From contig SHXZ01000001.1 of the NCBI GenBank assembly GCA_009693045.1, positions 124,001-188,000 of the forward strand: DNA of 64,000 bases, in the 5' to 3' direction. The position numbers and the translations under genes are program-made. The DNA is from Dehalococcoidia bacterium (GTDB lineage Bacteria; Chloroflexota; Dehalococcoidia; Lucifugimonadales; SHYT01). The notes under the pieces were generated by a model. That model made no database searches. It had not been told where the DNA came from and saw only the letters and a list, made by a program, of their open reading frames with translations. This document shows, in pieces, positions 42,566 to 50,782 of this stretch (positions are counted from its first letter, which is position 1; each line of letters begins with the position of its first letter).

Positions 42566-43864
42566 CTACCCCCCCGCCCACGGCCACCCCGCGTCGCTCG
42601 TGATCCCCGGCACCGGGAACGCCGACGCCAGCTCCATCATCGTCCGCCGCGTCTTCGCCTCCACCTCCGGGTCGCGTATGTGCGTCAGCACGTCCACAAT
42701 CGCGTTCCCGATGGCCTCCATCTCCTTCGGCCCCATCCCGCGCGATGTGACCGCGGGCGTCCCAATGCGCAGCCCGCTCGTGACGCGCGGCGGCTTCGTG
42801 TCGTACGGGATTGCGTTGCGGTTCAGGTGGATGTTGGCGCGGCCCAGCGCCTCCTCCGCCTGGCGGCCCGTGATATCCAGCTTCGTCAGGTCAACCAGCA
42901 GCAGGTGGTTGTCCGTCCCGCCCGAGACGATGCGCATCCCGCCCTTCTGCAACGTCGCGGCGATAGCGCGGGCGTTCCCCACGATGCGGTGCGCATACTG
43001 CGTGAACCCCGGTTCCAGCGCCTCCTGGAAGCACACCGCCTTGGCCGCGATGACGTGCATGAACGGCCCGCCCTGCGCCTGCGGGAACACCGCCCTGTCC
43101 ACGTCCCTGGAAAGCGCCTCCGTGGACAGGATGAACGCCGCCCGCGGTCCCCGCAGCGACTTGTGCGTCGTGCTGGTCACGATCTGCGCGTGCGGCAGCG
43201 GCGACGGGTGCGCGCCCCCTGCGATCAGCCCTGCGATGTGCGCCATGTCTACCATCAGCGTCGCGCCCACTTCGTCCGCGATGCTCCGGAACCGCGCGAA
43301 GTCAATCGTCCTCGGGTACGCCGTGTACCCCGCCACGATCACCTTGGGGCGGTGCTCCTTCGCCAGCCGCTCCACCTCGGCAAAGTCAATGCGCTCCGTG
43401 TCCCGGTCCACCCCGTACCCAATGATCTTATACAGCTTGCCCGTGAAGTTCACCGGGCTGCCGTGTGACAGGTGCCCTCCCTGGTCCAGCCGCATCCCCA
43501 TGAGCGTGTCGCCGGGCTGGAGCAGCGCGAAGTACGCCGCCATGTTCGCCTGCGTGCCGGAGTGCGACTGTACGTTGGCGTGCTCCGCCCCGAACAGCCG
43601 TTTGGCTCGTTCTATCGCCATGTTCTCCGCGATGTCCACGAACTCGCAGCCGCCATAGTACCGTCGTCCTGGATAACCCTCCGCGTACTTGTTCGTCAGC
43701 ACAGAGCCGGACGCCTCCAGCACCGCCCGCGAGGCGTAGTTCTCCGACGCAATAAGGATGATGGACTCCTGCTGCCGCCGCAGCTCCTGCTGGATGGCCG
43801 CGGCCAGCTCCGGGTCCTGCCGCTGGATGGCGGCGGGCACGTCAAGCCTGGTGGGAATGGTCAT
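42566..43864 (-). CDS. glyA: Serine hydroxymethyltransferase
   Basis: GlyA interconverts serine and glycine with tetrahydrofolate, the main source of one-carbon units. The 432-residue protein has the expected [58 protein letters not shown] and the PLP-lysine segment [20 protein letters not shown]. It stands alone, bracketed on both sides by dispersed 65-bp repeats. No glycine riboswitch was recognised in the upstream DNA. Confidence 0.97.
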   Translation of the reverse strand: MTIPTRLDVPAAIQRQDPELAAAIQQELRRQQESIILIASENYASRAVLEASGSVLTNKYAEGYPGRRYYGGCEFVDIAENMAIERAKRLFGAEHANVQSHSGTQANMAAYFALLQPGDTLMGMRLDQGGHLSHGSPVNFTGKLYKIIGYGVDRDTERIDFAEVERLAKEHRPKVIVAGYTAYPRTIDFARFRSIADEVGATLMVDMAHIAGLIAGGAHPSPLPHAQIVTSTTHKSLRGPRAAFILSTEALSRDVDRAVFPQAQGGPFMHVIAAKAVCFQEALEPGFTQYAHRIVGNARAIAATLQKGGMRIVSGGTDNHLLLVDLTKLDITGRQAEEALGRANIHLNRNAIPYDTKPPRVTSGLRIGTPAVTSRGMGPKEMEAIGNAIVDVLTHIRDPEVEAKTRRTMMELASAFPVPGITSDAGWPWAGG

Positions 43865-43891
43865 GGTTTGCTCCTTTCGCTTATCCCCCTC

Positions 43892-44080
43892 GCCATTCCG
43901 GGGGGAGCGAGGAATCGCCCCTACGCTGCGAACCGATCGTCATCGCCGCCGTAGGTCTGAACATCCCCCCTTTGGCATTCCGAGCGGAACGAGGAATCTC
44001 CCCCACGCTGCGAACCGATCATGTGGCCGCCGTAGGCTCAAACATTTTCCTGTCATTCCGAGCGAAGCGAGGAACGACGG
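43892..44080. repeat. Three dispersed repeats upstream of glyA
   Basis: Copies lie at 43892-43957 and 43975-44040, plus a truncated one at about 44053-44080 (gtcattccgagcgaagcgag). They share the layout of the two copies at 42312-42551 (attcc-gagcg-gcgagg, then aatc, then cacgctgcgaaccg, then gccgtagg). This array fills the glyA-helicase gap. Confidence 0.7.
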
Positions 44081-44120
44081 GGAGGCACGAGGCCCTTGTG
44101 GCCGGCACGGGCCGACACGT

Positions 44121-45521
44121 TTAGCGTCGGCCACCGCGCCGAGGCCCAAACGACCGCCCCGACCCCCTCCGCCCCCCGTACCCCGGACTCGGCGGCGCCG
44201 TCTCCTGAGGGCTTACCTTGGGAATCTCCTGCCGCTCTCTCCCTGGGCCAACGGTCATGGAGAGCGCGGCCGCGGCCAGGTCAATGGGGTTGTGTTGCTG
44301 CGCCAGGCGCTCTACCAGCGGCTTAAACGAGGCCCCGGCGTCCTGTGTAACCAGTTGCGAAAGGTGCGCTGCCAGTCCCGCCCGCTCGGCCTCCTCGGCC
44401 TCCGCGACCGTGGGCAGCTCCTTCCGCGGGATGCGCACGCCCGTCGTGTTCTCAATGACCCGCAGCAGCGAGAACTCGCGCGGGCCAACCAGGGTGATGG
44501 CCTCGCCGCTGCGCCCCGCGCGCGCCGTCCTCCCGATGCGGTGAATATAGCTGTCCGGGTCCTGCGGGATGTCAAAGTTGACGACGTGGGACACCTCCGA
44601 GATGTCCAGGCCGCGCGCCGCAACGTCCGTCGCCACCAGCACTTCCACGCGACCGGCGCGGCTGGATTCCATGACGCTTTCTCGCTGCGACTGCGTCATG
44701 TCGCCGTGCAGCGCCTCGGCTCGGTAGCCCCTCCCCTGCAACTCCACTGCGAGGGCGGCGGCCATGCGCTTGGTGGCGCAGAACACCAGCGCAAGCTGCG
44801 GCGACTTAGTGTCCAGCAGCCGCACCAGCGCCTCGGCCTTGTACTCGCGCGGCACCAGGTAGCACGACTGGTCCACCGTGGGTACCGTGATGGCGCGCGG
44901 CCGCGACAGAATGATGCGCTCCGGCTCTTTCAGGTGTCTTGCGGCAAGCTGAAAGATGGCATCGGGCATGGTGGCCGAAAAAAGCGTGGTCTGCCGCTCC
45001 GCCGGCGTCTGGCGTATGATGCGCTCCACGTCCGGCAGAAACCCCATGTCCAGCATCTCGTCCGCCTCGTCCAGCACCAGGTGGTGGACGGCATCTAGAG
45101 TGAGCGAGCGCCGTTGCAGCAGGTCCAGCAACCGGCCCGGCGTCGCAACAACCACGTGCACACCGCGCCGCAGTGACCGTATCTGGTGCTCGTACCCCTG
45201 CCCGCCGTAGATGGGCAGCACTGTCATGCCGACAAACTGGCCGATCTCCGTGAGATTGGACGCCACCTGGAGCGCAAGCTCGCGCGTCGGGCTGAGCACC
45301 AGCGCCTGGACGCGCGGCATCGCGGTGTTGACGCGCTCGGCGATGGGGATGCCGAACGCTGCGGTCTTGCCCGTGCCCGTCTGCGCCTGGACGACCACGT
45401 CCTTGCCCGCAAGCAAACGCGGAATGGCTTGCACCTGGACGGGCGTGGGCTCTTCATAGCCCATTGCCTCAATGGCGCGCAAGACGCGTGGGCTTAGGCC
45501 GAGTTCAAGAAAACCTGGCAT
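44121..45521 (-). CDS. DEAD-box RNA helicase
   Basis: This 466-residue ATP-dependent RNA helicase starts at ATG 45521 (GAGGTG upstream). Motifs in order are the Q motif GYEEPTPVQVQAIPRLL, Walker A AQTGTGKTAAFG, PTRELALQV, LVLDEADEMLDMGF (DEAD), SAT in LFSATMPDAI, and YIHRIGRTARAGRSGEAI. The C-terminal tail is Gly/Arg-rich (RRGSGRSFGPRRGGRR), typical of RNA-binding extensions in DeaD/CshA-type proteins involved in ribosome assembly or mRNA decay. Confidence 0.95.
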   Translation of the reverse strand: MPGFLELGLSPRVLRAIEAMGYEEPTPVQVQAIPRLLAGKDVVVQAQTGTGKTAAFGIPIAERVNTAMPRVQALVLSPTRELALQVASNLTEIGQFVGMTVLPIYGGQGYEHQIRSLRRGVHVVVATPGRLLDLLQRRSLTLDAVHHLVLDEADEMLDMGFLPDVERIIRQTPAERQTTLFSATMPDAIFQLAARHLKEPERIILSRPRAITVPTVDQSCYLVPREYKAEALVRLLDTKSPQLALVFCATKRMAAALAVELQGRGYRAEALHGDMTQSQRESVMESSRAGRVEVLVATDVAARGLDISEVSHVVNFDIPQDPDSYIHRIGRTARAGRSGEAITLVGPREFSLLRVIENTTGVRIPRKELPTVAEAEEAERAGLAAHLSQLVTQDAGASFKPLVERLAQQHNPIDLAAAALSMTVGPGRERQEIPKVSPQETAPPSPGYGGRRGSGRSFGPRRGGRR

Positions 45522-45584
45522 AGTCACCTCTGTATTTAGTGTACGCGGCTTGGGCGGTAGGGCGCTAGCGGGGCGTGACTCCAC

Positions 45585-46787
45585 CTATCCCCCAGTCAGC
45601 AGGTGCGCCGCCTCTCGTCGCACCGCCTCCATCACCGTCTGCAGCGGCACGCCCGTCCGCTCAGCTATTGCCCGGCAATCCTCATACTCCGGCGCCACGG
45701 CCACCGCCTTGCCGTTCCATTGCTTCACCTTCACCGACACTGGCCCGTAGTTCGTCTCCACCGTCACCGACTCTCGCGGTGCCTCGTGCCGCGTGATCGG
45801 CCGCGTGCGCACGCCGAGCGTGGACGTCTCCTTGAAGATGAGCTCTACCGCCCGCGCCTCCAACGCCGCGGGCAGCATCACGCTCAGCAGCGTCGCGGGC
45901 CGGTTCTTCTTCATCTGGATCGCGCTGAACCACACGTCCAGCGCCCCCATCGCCAACAGCCGCTCCTGCACGTACCCGAACACCTGCGGCGACATGTCGT
46001 CAATGTTCGTCTCCAGCAGTGTGATGGGCCGCGCCGGCGCATCGCCGCCCGACGGCGCCTTCTCGCCAACCCAAAGGCCCACCACGTTCGGGTGGTTCGG
46101 CAGCTCCCTTGTCCCCAGCCCGTACCCCACGCGTTCCAACCGCAGCGTGGGCCGGTTGAAGTCCGCCAGCGTGGTCACCAGTGCCGCGCCCGTGGGCGTC
46201 ACCATCTCGCCGCGCACGTCGCCCGGCGCGAGCACCGGCGCGTTGGCCCGCGCCGCGATGGCAGCCGTCGCTGGCCCCATCGCGGGCAGCGGCCCGTGTT
46301 CCGACCGCATCGTCCCCGACCCCGACGGCAGCGGCGTGGCGCTCACCCGTTCCACGCCCAACAGCCGGAACCCCGCCACCACGCCCACCACGTCCACCAG
46401 CGTGTCCAGCGACCCCAGCTCGCACAGCTCCGCGTCCAGGTTGTCCGCCGAGTCCTTGTGCGCCACGCGTTCCCCCTCCGCCAGGTTCTTGAACACCGTC
46501 AGCGCGCGTTCCTTCACAACCCCATCCAGGCCGCTCTCCTGCACAAGCCGCCGGAAGTCGCGCCAGGTCATCTTCTCGCCCTTCAACTCGCCTAGTTCCA
46601 CCTTCAGGTGCGTCCCGTGGACGCCGCCCCGCTGCGCATGCGACGGGATCAGCTCAAACCCGCTCACCGGCAGCTTCGCCAGCTCCGCCTGCAACGCCGC
46701 GAGCGGCAGCCCCGCGTCCAGCAGCGCCGCCAGCAGCATGTCCCCGCTCGCCCCGCCAATCAGGTTCAGAAATGCCGTCTTCACCAT
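45585..46787 (-). CDS. larC: Nickel-pincer cofactor biosynthesis protein LarC
   Basis: LarC inserts nickel into the pyridinium dithiocarboxylate nucleotide to complete the nickel-pincer cofactor of lactate racemase and relatives. The 400-residue protein opens with FLNLIGGASGDMLLAALLDA, the family hallmark, and continues with VVGVVAGFRLLGVERVSATP, ANAPVLAPGDVRGEMVTPTG and LETNIDDMSPQVFGYVQERL. Both halves (LarC1 and LarC2) are in one frame, unlike species that join them by ribosomal frameshifting. larE lies about 1 kb further upstream. No larA or larB is in the window. Confidence 0.93.
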   Translation of the reverse strand: MVKTAFLNLIGGASGDMLLAALLDAGLPLAALQAELAKLPVSGFELIPSHAQRGGVHGTHLKVELGELKGEKMTWRDFRRLVQESGLDGVVKERALTVFKNLAEGERVAHKDSADNLDAELCELGSLDTLVDVVGVVAGFRLLGVERVSATPLPSGSGTMRSEHGPLPAMGPATAAIAARANAPVLAPGDVRGEMVTPTGAALVTTLADFNRPTLRLERVGYGLGTRELPNHPNVVGLWVGEKAPSGGDAPARPITLLETNIDDMSPQVFGYVQERLLAMGALDVWFSAIQMKKNRPATLLSVMLPAALEARAVELIFKETSTLGVRTRPITRHEAPRESVTVETNYGPVSVKVKQWNGKAVAVAPEYEDCRAIAERTGVPLQTVMEAVRREAAHLLTGG

Positions 46788-46833
46788 GTCCTACCTCTCG
46801 TCAAACAGGCCACAGCACGTGAGCAAGCACAGT

Positions 46834-46872
46834 CCCCCCTTCCCATTCGGGAAGGGGGCTAGGGGGGTTAGG
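46834..46872. repeat. G/C-rich palindrome cccccttccc-attc-gggaaggggg with ttagg tail
   Basis: A 10-bp stem with a short loop is followed by ctaggggggttagg. The same layout recurs at about 50579-50613 and 63364-63400. It lies upstream of larC. Confidence 0.65.
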
Positions 46873-46915
46873 TCTCTCCGCGGGCGTGCCGCCTCTCTGG
46901 TCTGGTCAAATCTTT

Positions 46916-46964
46916 GGTGATTATCTACTTGATTCGGGTTTCCCGAATCAAGTAGATAATCACC
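46916..46964. terminator. Very strong hairpin, 23-bp stem with TTT loop
   Basis: Positions 46916-46938 and 46942-46964 are exact reverse complements around a 3-base loop. It lies 28 bases after the end of the membrane protein gene (46993), so it most likely terminates that minus-strand transcript before larC, though no T tract follows. Confidence 0.65.
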
Positions 46965-46992
46965 CTTGCATTTATTACGAGGAACGCCTTGC

Positions 46993-47535
46993 TTAAAACG
47001 CATTCCAGAGTGTGGCACCAAGTGCAAGTAAGGCAGCCGGAACAGTGAATATAAACCCAACGATCACAATGGCAGCGTTGTCTCCCCAGCCAGGAGTGAA
47101 TGTCACCGCGGCGAGGAAAAAGGCAAATGCCCCTGGTCCGCCCAAGACGCGGAGCGCGGTGCCTACCATCAGATTTTTCGTTAGAGATAGTATGCCGCCA
47201 GTAATTGCCATGAGGGCGAGAATCATCAAAAATACGAACTCCGGGGTCATGAAGGGATCAACGCCTTCTGACAGCCCTAACATCGGCGCGAAGAGATTGA
47301 TGATGCCGCCAAGAATTCCCAAAACTGCCGCTCCAATTCGCATAAGCCCGCTCTTACCCGACTTCCCTTCTTTCTCCGCGTCTAGGTCCTCCAAGATATG
47401 GGATCCCTCCGTTTTCATCGTCTGCTGGGCATCGCACACCACTGCCATAGCCGCTTCGCGTGACCAACCATGCTCCTGCTTGAGGTCCCCCGCGACCTGT
47501 CCAGGCGTCGCGCCGTTGACAAGTCGGTTGGCCAT
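46993..47535 (-). CDS. Hypothetical membrane protein
   Basis: This 180-residue protein has a soluble N-terminal part of about 60 residues (MANRLVNGATPGQVAGDLKQ, a helical segment that looks like a small SHOCT-like or UBA-like module) and four predicted membrane segments (GAAVLGILGGIINLFAPML, EFVFLMILALMAITGGIL, GPGAFAFFLAAVTF, AAIVIVGFIFTVPAALLALG). The family is not recognised. It lies between larC and larE and has lower GC than both, so it may have been inserted between them. Confidence 0.7.
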   Translation of the reverse strand: MANRLVNGATPGQVAGDLKQEHGWSREAAMAVVCDAQQTMKTEGSHILEDLDAEKEGKSGKSGLMRIGAAVLGILGGIINLFAPMLGLSEGVDPFMTPEFVFLMILALMAITGGILSLTKNLMVGTALRVLGGPGAFAFFLAAVTFTPGWGDNAAIVIVGFIFTVPAALLALGATLWNAF

Positions 47536-47617
47536 TTGGTGGACGAGCTTTGGTATTCAGCATCTGTCCAATGATCGGCGCTTGCGTCACCCATTTTGCG
47601 TTCGTTCATAGCCACAT

Positions 47618-47794
47618 TCACCCCTTCGTCGCCATCGCCCGCACCGTCGTCCACAGCGCCGCCTGCCGGTCCCGCGCCACGTTGTTCGCCTGGATCATCG
47701 TCACGCCCGCCTCCACGCCAACCCCCCGAAAAAAGTCGTGTCCCTTGATCGCTATCAGCCCATGATGAAGAGAACAAGTGTCAAAGCTTTCTAG
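47618..47794 (-). pseudogene. C-terminal protein fragment of unknown family
   Basis: An open frame ending at TGA 47620-47618 reads SLHHGLIAIKGHDFFRGVGV, then EAGVTMIQANNVARDRQAAL, WTTVRAMATKG. The text is protein-like and looks like the end of an enzyme. No start codon or N-terminal part is present, and a 34-bp palindrome lies immediately upstream. The parent family was not identified. It may be the remnant of a gene truncated by insertion or deletion. Confidence 0.35.
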
Positions 47795-47801
47795 GAGGAG
47801 C

Positions 47802-47835
47802 GGGAGGAACCCTCTTTACAAAGAGGGTTCCTCCC
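47802..47835. terminator. Palindrome gggaggaaccctcttt-ac-complement
   Basis: A 16-bp perfect stem with a 2-base centre, 7 bases after the larE stop codon on the minus strand. The core is the same as the palindrome at 7205-7238. It is likely a transcript end for radA-larE. Confidence 0.6.
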
Positions 47836-47842
47836 AGGTAGA

Positions 47843-48697
47843 TTATCGGATAGGTTTCTCACCCAATACAGCCATTCGTTCCTTCCCCAGCACGTCGTTC
47901 AGGCTCCCGCTGCGGAACCCCGCCAGGTCCAGCGTCACGTACCCGTACCCCAGCTTCTTGAGCTGCGCCACCACCCGCTGCCGCGTGCCCTCCTCGGTCA
48001 GCCGAGGTAGCTCTGCCAGCGGCACCTCTATCCGCGCCACCGTTCCGTGATGCCGCACGCGAAGCTCCCGGAACCCCAGGCCACGCAGAAACGCCTCCGC
48101 GCGCTCAATCTGGCTCAGCGCCCGCACCGTCACCGGCGTCCCGTACGGGATCCGCGACGACAGACACGGCTGCGCGGGCTTGTCCCACGTCGGCAGCCCC
48201 CGCTCGTGCGACAGCTCCCTGATCTCCTGCTTCGTCAGCCCCGCCTCCACCAGCGGGCTGCGCACCCGCCGCTCGTTGGCCGCCTGGCCACCAGGCCGGT
48301 AGTCCCCCAGGTCGTCCACGTTCGTCCCGTTCGCCACCCACGCGTAGCCCAGCTCAGCCGCCAACGGCGTCAGCTTCGTGTACAGCTCCGATTTGCAAAA
48401 ATAGCAACGGTTGGCGGGGTTCGCCACGTAGTTCGGGTCGTCCATCTCCGCCGTGCGGATGACGCGGTGCGCGAACCCGAACTGCCTCGCCAGCGCCCCC
48501 GCCTCCTCCAGCTCCGCCTCCGGCACTGCGGGCGACGCCGCCGTCACCGCCATCGCCCGCTCCCCCAGCGCGTCATGCGCCGCCACCGCCAGGAAGGTGC
48601 TGTCTACGCCCCCCGAGTAGGCTACGATGACCGATCCCATTTCGCGGAGAACGCCGCTGAGACGGACCTGCTTCTCACTCGTCGTAGTCATGGTCAT
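47843..48697 (-). CDS. larE: Sulfur transferase LarE for nickel-pincer cofactor
   Basis: LarE is a PP-loop ATPase that adenylates the precursor and installs sulfur for the nickel-pincer nucleotide. The 284-residue protein has the PP-loop VIVAYSGGVDSTFLAVAAHD and the motif DKPAQPCLSSRIPYGTPVTV. Cys178 matches the sulfur-donor cysteine of sacrificial LarE. Two further cysteines occur in NRCYFCKSEL (98 and 101), the pattern of LarE variants that carry an iron-sulfur cluster and can act catalytically. The start overlaps the end of radA by 23 bases, so the two are co-transcribed. Confidence 0.9.
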   Translation of the reverse strand: MTMTTTSEKQVRLSGVLREMGSVIVAYSGGVDSTFLAVAAHDALGERAMAVTAASPAVPEAELEEAGALARQFGFAHRVIRTAEMDDPNYVANPANRCYFCKSELYTKLTPLAAELGYAWVANGTNVDDLGDYRPGGQAANERRVRSPLVEAGLTKQEIRELSHERGLPTWDKPAQPCLSSRIPYGTPVTVRALSQIERAEAFLRGLGFRELRVRHHGTVARIEVPLAELPRLTEEGTRQRVVAQLKKLGYGYVTLDLAGFRSGSLNDVLGKERMAVLGEKPIR

Positions 48698-50102
48698 TGC
48701 GCGCCTCCTCGGTTATCCTTGGTCCCCGATGCGCCCTCTCGCCTCGTGGCAACGCCGCGCGCACCGCCTCGCTCAGCGTCCCCGCCTCCACCACCTCCAG
48801 CCCCATGTCCGGCAGCGCCTGCCCCCGCGTCGGCGGTACGATTGCCCGCCGGAACCCCAGCCGCGCGCTCTCCCGCAGTCGCCGCTCCATCTGCGGCACC
48901 GAGCGCAGCTCGCCGCTCAGGCTCACCTCGCCCACCGCCACCGTGTCCACGGCTAAAGGCACGCCCCGCAGGCTGGACGCCACGGCAAGAGCCACCGCCA
49001 GGTCCGCCGCTGGCTCCGTGATGCGCAGCCCGCCTGCCACGTTCGCGATGACGTCGCACCCGCCCAGAGGCAGCCTTGCCCGCTGGCCCAGCACCGCGCA
49101 CAGCATCACCAGGCGGCCCTGGTCAAGCCCGCTCGTCAGCCGCCGAGGCGCCGGGGCCGACGTCGGCGCCGTCAGCGCCTGCACCTCCATCAGCATCGGG
49201 CGCGTGCCCTCCAGCACCGGCACCACCACGTCGCCCACCTGCGCCGTGCTGCGCGCCGCCAGCATCAACCGCGACGGGTCCGGCACCTCCACCAGCCCCT
49301 CCGCCCCCATCTGGAACACCGCCACCTCGTTCGTGGAGCCGAATCGGTTCTTCGTGGAGCGCAGCAGCCGTAGCGGCCCCGACGACTCCCCCTCCAGGTA
49401 CAGCACCACGTCCACCATGTGCTCCAGCACCCGAGGCCCGGCCACGTCGCCGTCCTTGGTCACGTGGCCCGCGAACAGCACCGGCGTGTGCGTCGCCTTC
49501 GCCCACTGCATCAGCTGCCGCGTGCACTCCCGCACCTGGTTCACACTACCCGGCGCCGACGGCATCGCGTCGCTCCACAACGTCTGGATGGAGTCCACCA
49601 GCACCGCCGATGGCGCCATCCGTCCCAGGTGCGCCATGACCGGCTCAAGCGCCGTCTCGTTGAGCAGGAAGATGCCGCGCCCGTCAACGCCCAGCCGCTC
49701 CGACCGCAGCCGCACCTGGTGCCCCGACTCCTCCCCCGACACGTACAACACCTCGCCGCGCCCCGCGAGCGCCGAGGCCACCTGCAAAAACAGCGTGGAT
49801 TTCCCGATGCCCGGGTCCCCCGCCAGCAGGATGACTGATCCCGGCACAATCCCGCCGCCCAGCACGCGGTTCAGCTCCGCCGACGGCAGCACGATGCGCG
49901 GCGCGGCGGCCGCAGCCACGTCCGAGAGCTGCACCGGCTGTGCGGCTGCGGGCGCCACCCATCGGCCGCGTCCACGATGCGCGGCAGGCGCCTCCACCAG
50001 CGTGTTCCACTGCCCGCACGCCGGACACTTCCCCGCCCAGCGCGGAGACTCGTTCCCGCACTCCTTGCAGAAAAACCCACCCTTCCGTTCCGCCTGCGCC
50101 AC
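48675..50102 (-). CDS. radA: DNA repair protein RadA (Sms)
   Basis: RadA promotes branch migration in recombinational repair. The 475-residue protein has an N-terminal zinc finger (FFCKECGNESPRWAGKCPAC), a RecA-like core with Walker A (LLAGDPGIGKSTLFLQV), the RadA-specific motif LLRSTKNRFGSTNEVAVFQM, and a C-terminal Lon-protease-like domain (LAVALAVASSLRGVPLAVDT, then GEVSLSGELRSVPQMERRL). larE begins within its last codons. Confidence 0.96.
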   Translation of the reverse strand: MAQAERKGGFFCKECGNESPRWAGKCPACGQWNTLVEAPAAHRGRGRWVAPAAAQPVQLSDVAAAAAPRIVLPSAELNRVLGGGIVPGSVILLAGDPGIGKSTLFLQVASALAGRGEVLYVSGEESGHQVRLRSERLGVDGRGIFLLNETALEPVMAHLGRMAPSAVLVDSIQTLWSDAMPSAPGSVNQVRECTRQLMQWAKATHTPVLFAGHVTKDGDVAGPRVLEHMVDVVLYLEGESSGPLRLLRSTKNRFGSTNEVAVFQMGAEGLVEVPDPSRLMLAARSTAQVGDVVVPVLEGTRPMLMEVQALTAPTSAPAPRRLTSGLDQGRLVMLCAVLGQRARLPLGGCDVIANVAGGLRITEPAADLAVALAVASSLRGVPLAVDTVAVGEVSLSGELRSVPQMERRLRESARLGFRRAIVPPTRGQALPDMGLEVVEAGTLSEAVRAALPRGERAHRGPRITEEARNDHDYDE

Positions 50103-50720
50103 ACCAACTCCTTCGGGGAAATGCTCTCCCCCTTGACGCGTGAGAGGCAGCGTGGAAGTAACGCGCCGCTCTCACAACTCTTCCGACCTTTGTCAGACGC
50201 TCCTCAGGATTCTTCCTGTCCGTTTTGATATGGGGGAGAGGAAGGGAGCACCTGTTCCGGCTCAAGCGTTGAGCGACTGCCATCTCCCCCGTGCTCACGC
50301 CATTGTATCAGACGCCCTTGCGCCACTAGGTCACTCCCGGCGCCCTCCGATCATCCCGAGGGAGTCCTCTTCTGGAGAAGGACGACCGAAGAATCTTCGC
50401 CACGTTCTACCAGGTAGGGGCGCATGGCCGTGCCATCGGTCCCAACTAATTGCTGAGAATCGCTCATGCCAATAGCGACTAGCACCCTAAAGGATGAAGA
50501 TGGAAGAACAGGCTGTGGCTTCCAGCTGCGCGTGACCTCTCCCATGCCCCTCCCCTCAAGGGGAGAGGAGAATGTTGTCCCCCTTCCCTGCAGGGAAGGG
50601 GGCAGGGGGTTAGGTTCGCGAAGCGCCGATGAGCGGTTTACCGTGCCAGTACAGCAAGTCGTGAATGGAATCGGATTTAGTTGGAACCGATGATGGCCGT
50701 GCGCCCTCCCAGTCCCCCAA
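50103..50720. other. Gene-free region with two G/C-rich palindromes
   Basis: About 620 bases between radA and the clpC terminator hold no convincing gene. Palindromes occur at about 50546-50572 (cccctccc-ctcaa-ggggag) and 50579-50613 (cccccttccctgcagggaag followed by ggggcagggggttagg). A 'catcccgagggagtcctct' stretch near 50353 resembles the dispersed repeats around glyA. Confidence 0.5.
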
Positions 50721-50757
50721 ACAAAAAGGGCGGGAGAACCTCACGGCTCTCCCGCCT
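50721..50757 (-). terminator. Intrinsic terminator of clpC
   Basis: On the minus strand, ggcgggagag and ttctcccgcc form a stem separated by a short loop and followed by CTTTTTGTTT. It lies 26 bases after the clpC stop. This is a classical Rho-independent terminator. Confidence 0.8.
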
Positions 50758-50782
50758 TGCCTCGTCGTTTTGCCGGGACGCG

